DNA of 64,000 bases from Ascoidea asiatica (taxonomy: Eukaryota; Ascomycota; Saccharomycetes; Ascoideales; Ascoideaceae). This document shows, one piece after another, positions 41,464-51,600 of the stretch. The stretch's first letter is position 1. Every line of letters starts with the position of its first letter. The position numbers were made by a program, and so were the translations under genes. Under the pieces are notes generated by a model. The model searched no databases. It saw only the letters and a program-made list of their open reading frames with translations, and was not told the DNA's origin. The stretch is taken from positions 2,289,351-2,353,350 of the forward strand of contig BCKQ01000002.1 of assembly GCA_001600695.1 (NCBI GenBank). The letters are read 5' to 3'.

Positions 41464-42621
41464 TTAATTAATATCATATCCATTTTCTTTTAAAACTATT
41501 TGAATACCTTCATACATATCATCTGCAATTAATGTTGGTTTAACTTTTAAATCTGGTAAATCTAAATCATTATAAACTCCAGTTTTAACTAAAATACTTT
41601 CCCATCCATAATTATATGCTCCAATAATATCTGAATTTGGATTATCACCAACCATATAAACTTTATCAAATATTTTTTCATTTGGTGATTTACCTAATTC
41701 TGGTAAAATTTGTATTTGATTTTCAAATTCATTTAAATTTTTATTACTATTATTATAATTATTTTTTTTATACCAATCATTTAAAACAAAATGTGCAAAA
41801 TCATATGAAATTTTTGATGGTTTACCTAAAATTGTTGAATCTAATGTTAAAGAATTATTAAGTTCTTTATATAAATTTTCAACTGCAATTCTAAACATAC
41901 CTTGACCAAATCTTGGTAAATTAAAATCATTTGACCATAATAAATCATTATTTGAAAAATATAAAGGTATTGAAGGTTTATGATTATGAGAAATTGAATG
42001 ATAATCTTTTTTTGTACCATATAAACCATTATTTGAATTTAAATAATCTGATACAATTTGTAAATCAGTACCAATATCTCTTGGATCATTAAAAACTAAA
42101 ATTGCATCAATTTTTTTTGTAAAAATTTTTGAAATTTTTGGTAATAAAGAAAATTTTTTTAAATAATCATTATTTAATTCATTATAAATATTAAAAGGCC
42201 AAATATTTTTATTTGAATTAATTAAATCAATTGGAATTATAACATCTTTAAAACCATAATTTAAAGCAATTTTTCTAACATTATCATTTTTACCACCAAT
42301 TGCTAAAATTCTATTAAATTTTTTAATTAAAGCTTTAAAAGGTGTATGAGATTGAATTAATTGTAATGGATTAATATTAATTTTAATTAAATTTGATAAA
42401 ATTTTTGATCTTTCATTTTCTAAATAACCTCCACCATTTGTTAATAAAATCCATGGAATTTTTAAATTATTTAATAAATTTAAACCATTTTTAACATTTG
42501 GTATAGAATTTGAACCTTTTAATAAAACTCCATCAATATCAAATACAAATGCAATTTTTTTTTTTTTAATTTGACTTATTGAATAAAATCTTTTATATAT
42601 TAAATTAAATGAATTCACCAT
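41464..42621 (-). CDS. HAD-superfamily hydrolase, CECR5/HDHD5 type (YKR070W-like), mitochondrial
   Basis: A 385-residue protein. After a short basic, presequence-like N-terminus comes AFVFDIDGVLLKG (about residues 24-36, HAD motif I with DxD nucleophile and acid/base). WILLTNGGGYLENERS (about 57-72, motif II) and VYMVGDNPNSDIIGA (about 319-333, motif IV) follow. The cap is inserted between motifs II and III. TNGGG is characteristic of the CECR5 group of NagD-like phosphatases, whose substrate is not established. Mitochondrial location is inferred from the orthologue and the N-terminus. It converges on the upstream mitoribosomal gene with only 68 bp between stops. Start at ATG 42621; AT-repeat (ATATGATT)n DNA lies directly upstream. 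Confidence 0.85.
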   Translation of the reverse strand: MVNSFNLIYKRFYSISQIKKKKIAFVFDIDGVLLKGSNSIPNVKNGLNLLNNLKIPWILLTNGGGYLENERSKILSNLIKININPLQLIQSHTPFKALIKKFNRILAIGGKNDNVRKIALNYGFKDVIIPIDLINSNKNIWPFNIYNELNNDYLKKFSLLPKISKIFTKKIDAILVFNDPRDIGTDLQIVSDYLNSNNGLYGTKKDYHSISHNHKPSIPLYFSNNDLLWSNDFNLPRFGQGMFRIAVENLYKELNNSLTLDSTILGKPSKISYDFAHFVLNDWYKKNNYNNSNKNLNEFENQIQILPELGKSPNEKIFDKVYMVGDNPNSDIIGAYNYGWESILVKTGVYNDLDLPDLKVKPTLIADDMYEGIQIVLKENGYDIN

Positions 42622-43209
42622 TTTTATATGATTATATGATTATATGATTATATGATTATATATATATTATTTTTCAATCTCGAATCTTAAATGTATAATC
42701 TCTTATCAATTATTATTAAAATCATTTAAATTGATATCTAAAGTGATATGGATAAAGTTAAAAATATAGGTTTGGAAGTAGTATTAGTGTTATGTCGGGT
42801 TCTTAAAAAAGTGTAATTTATAATTTTACTGAGGTAATAATCATTTGAATTCAGATTATAAATTATAAAAATATCAATTGAGAATCATTAATTGAAAATA
42901 AATGAATAAATATTGATAAAAAAAAAAAGAATAATAATGTGAGATAAGGATTGGCTTACTGCTACAGTACAAGAAAAAGATGAGTTTAAATTCTACAAAT
43001 TTTTGAAACTGATAAGATTTATGCAAAAAAAAGAGAAAACATTTATTTTATTTGTATATATAGATATTTAAAATATCTTGAATATATTACTTGAAGTAAT
43101 TATTGTGATGTATGTTAATAGTACTTTTGACATATTTTAGTACTTATGAATGAATTGAAACTGTATCTAGTTTTTAATAAAGATTGAAAATATGATAAAT
43201 TTAAATCAA
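42622..43209 (-). other. Intergenic region upstream of the HAD gene
   Basis: About 590 bp. It begins with ATATGATT tandem units (about 42626-42662). The rest is AT-rich with short A-runs. No gene or GC-rich island recognised; presumably the HAD promoter plus the 3' end of the small gene. Confidence 0.5.
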
Positions 43210-43410
43210 TCAATGTTCCCATGGATGTTTTAAACCAAACATAACTGGACCATCTTCTTTTATTCTATAGAACATCCAAAAAAACATCATTCCTCCTAAA
43301 GCTTTGGCAGTATATGTGTAAACTTTTGATACTTTTGGAACTGGAACTATAGCATGACGAACATACTTTGGAGCATGATGAGCAGATCTTATTATCAATG
43401 AACTTCTCAT
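43210..43410 (-). CDS. Complex I accessory subunit, NDUFB2-like
   Basis: A 66-residue protein starting at ATG 43410 and ending HPWEH. A basic N-terminus (RSSLIIRSAHHAPKYVRH) precedes one membrane-spanning segment (KALGGMMFFWMFYRIKEDG). The block ending GLKHPWEH is shared with the NDUFB2 (AGGG) type subunits of fungal NADH:ubiquinone oxidoreductase as I recall them. The composition is free of Asn runs, which supports a real conserved gene despite its size. If correct, the organism keeps respiratory complex I. Alternative: another small inner-membrane protein. Confidence 0.68.
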   Translation of the reverse strand: MRSSLIIRSAHHAPKYVRHAIVPVPKVSKVYTYTAKALGGMMFFWMFYRIKEDGPVMFGLKHPWEH

Positions 43411-44507
43411 TTGTAATGATGTATATATGATGAAATAGGAATTGAGTAAGTTATGTTTTATATATCTGAAGTAATTATATCACTCTTATAATTCAATTTA
43501 ATTTCTAATGATTCCTTCTTCATTCCCTCAGCTCTTCATGTATTTTATTTATTCTCTGGTGGATTTGAAATGGTTTCAAATCGCAGGCTCCGACGCCAAC
43601 CAATGAAAGAAAAGTAAAAACAAATAAAAACAGAGAAGCATTCAACATTCATAGTGGACCATGTACAGGACAAGATTATAGACTATACAGGACAACAATC
43701 TGCACCAGATAGGGCAAACTAGCCCCATTAAGATGGCCTCACCTATAAACACATAAATATACATTTAGGCACTGCATATAACACTAATTAACTTTAGAGC
43801 ACATTCCACCCACTGCTCTGGTGGACCCTTCCCACTGGTGGCCATATTCCTTCCTGATTTGGATAAAGGTAAACAGAGCTCCAGTGCTGTGATTTTGGTT
43901 ATTGGCAGTCTGTGCAAAAGCAGAAACAAGATTTGCAGCTTTTCCTCAGTATTTATTCACCAGCTGCCTCTGTTTCTTCTGCTTCTTCTTCTCTTTCTGC
44001 TTCTCATTCTGCCACCAGTTCTAGTTCTGCTGCTTCTTTTTCTTCTAATTCCTATTCTTATTCCTATTCTAATTCTAATTCTAGTTCTTATTCTTTTTTC
44101 TGAATACATATTCTTCTTCTGTTCATTCGTTTTAAGATTTAAATTTCAAAAAATTTCAATATTTCAAATTAATTATCAATTATTATATATCAAATATTAA
44201 ATATTAAAGATTCAATACCCAATTCAAATTACTTAATTATCTATTTTTTTTTGCTTTTGATACCTTAAAATACCTATCCTAAAATACCTAATATCCTATA
44301 ATATCCTATGATATAAAACTTCTAATATTCTAATATATAAACTTTATCTAAATTTATGTATAAAATAGTAAATAATAATTTCAGAAAGCTAATAAAAATA
44401 TCTTTAATATCACTAATATCAATAATATCACTAGTATCATTTCAATACTACTTTAATATAATATATCTTAACATAATATAACACAATTTGAATTTTTATA
44501 ATAAAAA
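43411..44507. promoter_or_regulatory. Divergent region (complex I subunit / CDC20) with GC-richer block
   Basis: About 1.1 kb. The block around 43560-43860 is relatively GC-rich and has two ACAGGAC words (43657, 43690). The stretch 43965-44100 is a TTCT-rich imperfect repeat that creates spurious Leu/Ser-rich frames. The last 300 bp are AT-rich with ATATCACTA-type repeats before the CDC20 start. No gene seen. Confidence 0.5.
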
Positions 44508-46391
44508 ATGAATTTTCAAGATTTTAGCTCTCCTTCAAAAATGAATATTTTTAATTCAAATAGTCAAAATATAAATAAATTATCTTTTGATCCAATTTTT
44601 TCAAAATCAAATAATCTTATTGATTTTAATTCTTTTGATATCAATAATAATAATAATAATAATAATAACAATAATAACAATAATAATAATAAAAATGAAA
44701 ATCTAAACTTTTTTATAAATAGATCCCCATCAAAATTTAAATCAACTAATAATACCATTAATAAAATCAACAATAGACCTCATTCAAGATCAAAATCTTA
44801 TAATAATTATGAATCTCATTCAATATCAAAATCTAAATCTAAATCTTATTCTAATTCTCATTCTCATTCTCAATCTAAATCTAAATCTAAATCTCAATTA
44901 CTTTCTTTCAATAAATTAACTAATAATATTAATATTAATAATATTGATACTTCTAATATTAATAATAATGATAATCATAATGATCTCAATAATAACATTG
45001 ATAATAATAATATAAAAACTTCTCCTGTGCGTCGTCTTAGAAGAACAACAACTAATGATAGATTTATACCTTCAAGAACAACATCTGCTGGAAAACTTTT
45101 TAATGAAGATTCAAAACCAAAAGCAACTGATTCTCCAGAAAAACATATAGAATGTCAAACAAAAAAAATTTATAAATTTTCTGTTGCAAGAGCTTGTGGT
45201 TTAGAAAGTCAAAGAATTTTAAAATTTCAAATTCCACCACCTGAAAATTCAAATTCAATAAATTTTTATTCTAAATTTCCAAATAATTTTAATGATCAAT
45301 TAAATTTTAATAATATTTCAAATTTAAATTCAAATTTAAATTCAAATTCAATACCTTTAATAAAACCTTCAATTGCAATTTCAAGATCTAGAAAAGTTCC
45401 AACTTTACCTGATAGAGTACTTGATGCTCCAGGTTTAATTGATAATTTTTATTCAAATTTACTTTCTTGGTCTTCAACAAATTTATTAGCTGTTGCTTTA
45501 GAAAATTCAATTTATATATGGAATGCTTCAATTGGTACTGTTGGTTCTTTAACAAAATGTGATCAAATTATAACTTCAATAAAATGGTCAAATGATGGTG
45601 ATTATTTATCAATTGGTATAAATGATGGTAAAATTCAAGTTTGGGATATTGAAACAACTGCAAAATTAAGAACAATGACTGGTCATAATACAAGAATTGG
45701 TTCTCAATCTTGGAATTCATTTTTATTAACTTCTGGCTCAAAAGATGGTCAAATTATTCATAATGATGTAAGAATTAAAAATCATATAACTTCTACAATG
45801 AATTCTCATTCTGCAGAAGTTTGTGGTATAGAATGGAGAAATGATGGTAATCAATTTGCTTCTGGTGGTAATGATAATATTGTTAATATTTGGGATGCAA
45901 GATCTTCAATACCACAATTTACAAAAACTGTTCATAATGCTGCTGTTAAAGCCTTAGCATGGTCACCAAATCAAAATTCTTTATTAGCAACAGGTGGTGG
46001 TTCTGCTGATAGATATATACATTTCTGGAATTCAACAACTGGTGCAAGAGTTAATTCAATTGATACTGGTTCTCAAATATCTTCTTTAAATTGGGGTTAT
46101 GCAAATGGTACAGGTAAAGAAATTGTCGCAACTCATGGTTATCCAAATAATAGTATAAGTGTTTATTCATATCCTACATTACAAAAAACTGGTGAAATTT
46201 TAAATGCTCATAATGCAAGAATACTTTATTGTGATTTATCTCCAGATAATACAACTATTGCAACTGCAGCTGGAGATGAAAGTTTAAAATTTTGGAAAAT
46301 TTTTGATATACAAAAAAACAAATTTTCAGATTCTGAAAGTTCATTAGCTGATGAAAATAAAGATATACGAAAAGTGATGACTTTACGTTAA
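44508..46391 (+). CDS. CDC20: APC/C activator Cdc20
   Basis: A 627-residue protein. The N-terminal 180 residues are low complexity (poly-Asn, Ser-Lys and Ser-His repeats). A C-box DRFIPSR follows (about residues 184-190, in TTNDRFIPSRTTS). Near 240 is RACGLESQRILKFQIPPP, where Cdc20/Cdh1 proteins have their linker motif. Seven WD40 repeats span about 305-600, with LDAPGLIDNFYSNLLSWSSTN, GHNTRIGSQSWN, SGSKDGQIIHNDVR, HSAEVCGIEWR, GGGSADRYIHFWN and ATHGYPNNS. The chain ends in Leu-Arg, resembling the IR tail. Details such as SKDGQIIHNDVR and ATAAGDESLKFWKIF favour Cdc20 over Cdh1. It would recruit mitotic substrates to the APC/C. It converges with PRP21. Confidence 0.88.
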   Translation: MNFQDFSSPSKMNIFNSNSQNINKLSFDPIFSKSNNLIDFNSFDINNNNNNNNNNNNNNNNKNENLNFFINRSPSKFKSTNNTINKINNRPHSRSKSYNNYESHSISKSKSKSYSNSHSHSQSKSKSKSQLLSFNKLTNNININNIDTSNINNNDNHNDLNNNIDNNNIKTSPVRRLRRTTTNDRFIPSRTTSAGKLFNEDSKPKATDSPEKHIECQTKKIYKFSVARACGLESQRILKFQIPPPENSNSINFYSKFPNNFNDQLNFNNISNLNSNLNSNSIPLIKPSIAISRSRKVPTLPDRVLDAPGLIDNFYSNLLSWSSTNLLAVALENSIYIWNASIGTVGSLTKCDQIITSIKWSNDGDYLSIGINDGKIQVWDIETTAKLRTMTGHNTRIGSQSWNSFLLTSGSKDGQIIHNDVRIKNHITSTMNSHSAEVCGIEWRNDGNQFASGGNDNIVNIWDARSSIPQFTKTVHNAAVKALAWSPNQNSLLATGGGSADRYIHFWNSTTGARVNSIDTGSQISSLNWGYANGTGKEIVATHGYPNNSISVYSYPTLQKTGEILNAHNARILYCDLSPDNTTIATAAGDESLKFWKIFDIQKNKFSDSESSLADENKDIRKVMTLR

Positions 46392-46591
46392 TTTTTCTCA
46401 AAATATAACAGTATATACTTCTTTTTCATCCTATTTGCATTTTATCTAAGTTTCTGTTTTTTTTTTTTAATGAGTAATTTGAATATAAATATATATATAT
46501 ATATATAAATATGTTATATACCTTATGTCATATATAGAAGTTTACATGTATCAATATATAATAAAATAATAAGTTATTTGAATAAATTAAT

Positions 46592-48022
46592 TTAAGGAAT
46601 ATTATTTGATTTAATTTTTATTCTTTTTGTATCATTTTCTTTTTCATTTTTATCAAAATTATCATTTTTAACTAAATTTTTTATATTCTCATAAACTTCA
46701 TTTGTAGTTAAATTTGATTTTGAATAATTCAAATCAATTTTCTTTTTTTGAATTTCATATTGTGGATCTCTTAAAACTAACTTTATATGTTTATCAAAAT
46801 TTGATTCTGGTATAAGTTTATTAGTAATTGGACATTTAATTAATTTTTCTTTTTTATTATTATTATTATTACTATCATTAAGTGAGTTTCTATTTCTTTT
46901 TAAGCTAGTTTCATTAGGAGATTTTAAATCTATTGAATTTAAAAAATTATTAACTTCAATATTCACATCCTTGTTAGATTCATTAGTCTTTATAGGTTCT
47001 TTGTCATTATCAGTAACATTTATTATCTTTTTATCATTTAAAGATCTATATTGTAAATTATGTAAGGATAAAGGAATTGATAAATTTGTTTTTAGATTTA
47101 TATTATTGAAATTTATTGTTTGTACAAGACTAAAATCTTTCCAATCTATTGAATTATAATTTAAAATTTTCAAATTTTCCAAATTAGTTTTTTCAAAATT
47201 TTTTTTTAATATATTCAAATTTTTTATAGATTTTAAATATAAAGAATCTAATAAATTTTTTGAAAATTCTAAATTATTTTTATTTAATAGATTTATTCTT
47301 TGATTAATTGAGGTTGAAGAGTTTGATGAATTTGAGGAGGTTAAAGAAATGATTAATTTATATTGATTTATGAAATTCTTAAATAGAGAATTATATGAAT
47401 GATTTGGATTCAAGAATTGGAATTGAGATGGGGATAAATAATTTTCAACATCATTATCATTGGCACTATTATTGATATTATTTTTCTTAATATAAGAGAT
47501 CAAATTATTTAAATAATTTTCACCATTTTTTGCAATAAATAAAGCAGTTAGTTTGATAATTTGTAAATCTAATGGATAAATCATTGGAATTTCAGGCATT
47601 ATTGTATCATCAATAAGTTCGATTATATTTGAATCATTATTTAAATCTTTGATCGAGTTATTTGCTATTATTTCAGATTTTTTCTGTATTTCATCTTTTT
47701 TTTCAAGTTTTTCAATTTCATTAATTTTATTGATATTATTTCGAATTGAAGGAATTTCTTTTTGATTATTAGCAGTAGAACTTAAATCCGATAACTTCTT
47801 TTTATAATATGAATTCAAGGGATGATTTGGTAATAAAAATGAAAATTTTCCATTTTCATTATTATTGTTATTATTATTATTTATATTTCTGTTATTTTGA
47901 TTTTGATCTTTTAATAATCTTGTTTCAAAAGTAATTCCATTTCTATTGATATACGAAGCTGTTTTCGATATGATTTCTTTCATTTCCTCGGAGGGTTCTC
48001 CATTTTGTTTATGGTTGTCCAT
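46592..48022 (-). CDS. PRP21: Splicing factor SF3a subunit 1 (Prp21)
   Basis: A 476-residue protein with two SURP modules. The first is near residues 12-80 (IISKTASYINRNGITFETRLL, then FSFLLPNHPLNSYYKKKL), the second about 150-215 (IKLTALFIAKNGENYLNNLI, then FQFLNPNHSYNSLFKNFI). The C-terminal region has CPITNKLIPESNFDKHIKLVL (about 396-415), matching the conserved SF3a120 segment. Prp21 joins Prp9 and Prp11 in SF3a, which stabilises U2 snRNP on the branch site. No ubiquitin-like domain is present, as in yeast versions. Asn/Ser low-complexity linkers separate the parts. Start at ATG 48022; divergent from BCK1. Confidence 0.88.
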   Translation of the reverse strand: MDNHKQNGEPSEEMKEIISKTASYINRNGITFETRLLKDQNQNNRNINNNNNNNNENGKFSFLLPNHPLNSYYKKKLSDLSSTANNQKEIPSIRNNINKINEIEKLEKKDEIQKKSEIIANNSIKDLNNDSNIIELIDDTIMPEIPMIYPLDLQIIKLTALFIAKNGENYLNNLISYIKKNNINNSANDNDVENYLSPSQFQFLNPNHSYNSLFKNFINQYKLIISLTSSNSSNSSTSINQRINLLNKNNLEFSKNLLDSLYLKSIKNLNILKKNFEKTNLENLKILNYNSIDWKDFSLVQTINFNNINLKTNLSIPLSLHNLQYRSLNDKKIINVTDNDKEPIKTNESNKDVNIEVNNFLNSIDLKSPNETSLKRNRNSLNDSNNNNNKKEKLIKCPITNKLIPESNFDKHIKLVLRDPQYEIQKKKIDLNYSKSNLTTNEVYENIKNLVKNDNFDKNEKENDTKRIKIKSNNIP

Positions 48023-48603
48023 TATTAAATGAGTCTTATTACTTTATTGTCCTGTTATCTTATTATTTTGGTATTTATTTATTATCTCATTATCTTATTA
48101 TTATCATATCTTCTTTTTATATCTTCTTTTGTTCTATTCTTACTCTGAGTACCTTTTTCAGCTCCATCTCAAACACTTCCCGCGGACGTTTGCTTTGATC
48201 TTGATCTGTTTACGGCAATAACTAATTTCCGGGAAGTGGCTATTTATAGACCCCAATAAAAACTGCATAAACGTGATTTTACCGGAACTCTCAGCGAGGA
48301 GTCAACCGGAACTTGCCTGGTTCTGTTTTGATTCTGAATCGTCAGTTTCTGGTGCTTCTGGTGAAAGAAAAAAGAGTTCTCTCTGGATATTTCACTCTTA
48401 TTTAGGTTAATCTGCTATTAAACAACAAACAATCGCAGTAACAAAGTACCAGAGAATAAGCGTAGCACTGTATCCATGAATCAAAGTAGCTTTGTCTGAA
48501 TTACCTAGTTTTTAGTCTAGATTGAAACACCAAATATCTAGAAATAATTAAACGTAAACAGTTTTATAAAAATAGAAATAGAAATACTTATAAACAAATA
48601 AAT
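48023..48603. promoter_or_regulatory. Divergent promoter of PRP21 and BCK1 with GC-richer block
   Basis: About 580 bp. The central block (about 48170-48360) is GC-richer, with CCGCGG (near 48180), TTCCGGGAA (near 48228) and two ACCGGAAC words (near 48280 and 48306). Flanks are AT-rich. These are typical zinc-cluster-factor-like words, but no factor is assigned. Confidence 0.5.
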
Positions 48604-51600
48604 ATGAATCAAAAAAGAGATCAAAATCATAATAGTTATGGTAAACATCATAATTCAATTAGAAATAATAATTCTGATAATCCAAGTCAAAAAGAATCTC
48701 TTCCAAATTTTTTAGTAAATGAAATTCCTGTTCTTGATAAATCAAAAAATTTTTATATTAGAAATCCAAGAAATTCATTCTTACTAAATACAAATGAGTC
48801 TCCATATCCTTCAATGGAAAAATCAAAATCAAATATCAACAATAATATAAGTAATAGTAATAGTAATAATAATATAAGTAGTAGTAATAGCATTAGTATT
48901 AACAATAATAAACAAAAATCTAAAATTTCAAGAGATTCAAAAAGGTCTCAATCTTTAATGGTTAATGAATCAAATCTTTTAAAAAAAAGAAATTATTGTG
49001 AATTTACTTCTTATAATTCTCCTTCTCAGCCTTCGAATTTTATAATTAATAATAATAATAACATAAATAATAGTAACGTCATTAATCATCAAAAGAGATT
49101 CAGTTCTTTTCCAATGGGTTCAAATTCTTCAACTTTAACAGTTAACAGTAACAATAGTAATAATAACAGTAATAATAGCAGTGCTCCAAGTATTCATCAT
49201 GAATTAAGGCTGAGAAAATCTTCTCCAAATTTCTTTTCAACCGCTCAACAACATGCTCAACAAGAATCTTATCAACAATCAATTCAACAATTTCAAGATC
49301 AAATAGTTCCTGTAATTCAACCTCAATATCAATATCAAAATCAATACCAAAATCAGTATCAGAATCCATTTCAAAATCAATTTCAACATTCTCATAATAA
49401 TTCAGGTTTATCAGATTCAAGTAATAATCATCTATCTGAAACTTCAATAAATAGTCCAAAATTTATAATCTCAAATATTCATAATAATCCTTCAATTCAA
49501 GATTTTAGCCCAAATTATTCTCCATTTAATTCTCCATTACATTCATATAGTGGATCAACTTCTTCTGCAATTTCAAAATCAATATCTCCATTAAGAACTT
49601 TCACAAGTAATGATACAAATAATACTTCTCCAAATTTTTCCTCAAATAATCCAGGTGGTTCAGTTTGTGATTTACGTTCTCCAAGTTTGAATTTATCCTT
49701 TCATACTGCTAATTCTTCTTTGACTTCACTTATCCAATCTCAATCTCAATCTCAAATTCAAACTCCAATTATTAGTACTACTCCAACAAGATCTTATAAT
49801 AATATTAATAGAAACCAAATTCAAGATTTATCTTTTTTAGATCCAAAGTTTCCAATTAATCATCAAATTATTGATAATAAAATAGATAAAAGAATTGATA
49901 AAAAATCTGATAAAAAAATCGATAAAAAAATTGATTCAAATCCTAGTTCAAAACCTAGTTCGAAAAATAGTTTAGAAACTAACTCAAAAATTGACTCAAA
50001 AGTTGATTCTCCAAATGAGCTTAAAATTAACTTGAATAATAATGTTACTAACAATGTTACTGATAATATATCTAATAACATATCTAATTATATATCTGAT
50101 AGTATAACGAATGATATAACGAATGATACTAAAAATAATTCTCAAAATGATTTAAAAGATAAAAATGATTTACTAAATTTAATGGATTTAGGTGAAATTT
50201 TAGATATGGATGAATTTTCAAAAAATGATTTGTTCTCTGATATTGATGAAGATATAAATTTTAATTCTAATAATGATGATAATGATAACAAAAGTAATAA
50301 ACAAAATAATTCAACAAAATCCGATATTTCAGCTCATTTACCTATTCCAAAAGATTTGAACAATAATGGTTTTAATGATGAAATAAGGCTTCCAAGAATT
50401 GAATCAATGGAAGCAATTAGAACTCCTTATCATTCTTTATCTTTTCAGAGTATATCTAATCAAAATCAGAATCAAAACTCAAATTCAAATTCAAATATTA
50501 TTAATAAATTTAATCCTATTAGTACTTTAGATCCTTTGAAAATGTCTTATAATAATAGTAATTCATCAACAAATTTGGAAGTCTCAAAAAATGAAGATAA
50601 TGAAAATAATTATAATGATAATGAAGATGAAAATGATGAATCAGTTAAATTTAATCCCCATTTACGTTTGCATACACCTTCTAAATCAATTTCAAGAAAT
50701 CAATCTTCGGAATGTCTCTCACAAGATCAAAAAATTTTAGACTCTGATCAATTGCAAAATTCAAATAAAGTTAACTCTAAAAATGCGATAATAGATGAAA
50801 ATAATGAAAGTACTGAATATAATGAAAAAATCGAAAAAAATGAAACTGAAGTCAACGATCAGTTTAGCTTCTCAAGTTTTACTCCGCCTTCAACAAAGCA
50901 ACTTGATCCAAATTATTCAGATTCCTTAAAAGAAAGTTCAGGTACAGATTCTTCCAATGGCTCTTTTAATATTTCAGTTAGACATAAAAAATCCACGGAT
51001 TCTTTTTCTTTTTCAAATATGAGCTCAAGAAGTTCTTTACAGCAAATCTCAAAAATCAAAAAAAATGATATCAATAATAAGGAATTATTATCACAAAATC
51101 AAAATTTCGATCATAACAATAACAAATCTATAAAAAAATCTGAAAATGAAAATATATCTTTCAATGAATCTAATGTTGATACACTTGAGGAAGAAGTATT
51201 CAAACCAGTTTTCAAGAATAATAAATCTGTTCAACCAGGTACAAGATTACAAAGACATAGTATCATTCAACAAAGAATGTCAGTAAAAAGACATCGTAGA
51301 TCAGATTCTTCTTCTATAATAAATTGGGCAGTTAATGATCCTCTGCAATGGACTGTTGATCGAATTCATAAATGGTTAGATCTAAATGAATTTGATATCG
51401 GTTGGAAAGAATTTTTCTTTATTAATAATATAACTAAAGAAAAATTTTTAGATTTAAGTAATTATGAAACAATGAAAGATATGATAGAATCTTATGAAAA
51501 AAAATCACTCTCTTCTGACGGAAAAGTTCCTAAATTAAAAGGAAGTTCAAATTTTTTTTTCACTTTAAGAAAAACACTTGAAAAAGGAAATTCTTCACAT

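Noticed and set aside
43838-44200. 120-codon Leu-rich frame upstream of CDC20
   Set aside because: Created by a TTCT-rich imperfect repeat; overlapping frames give equally simple sequences and nothing resembles a protein family.
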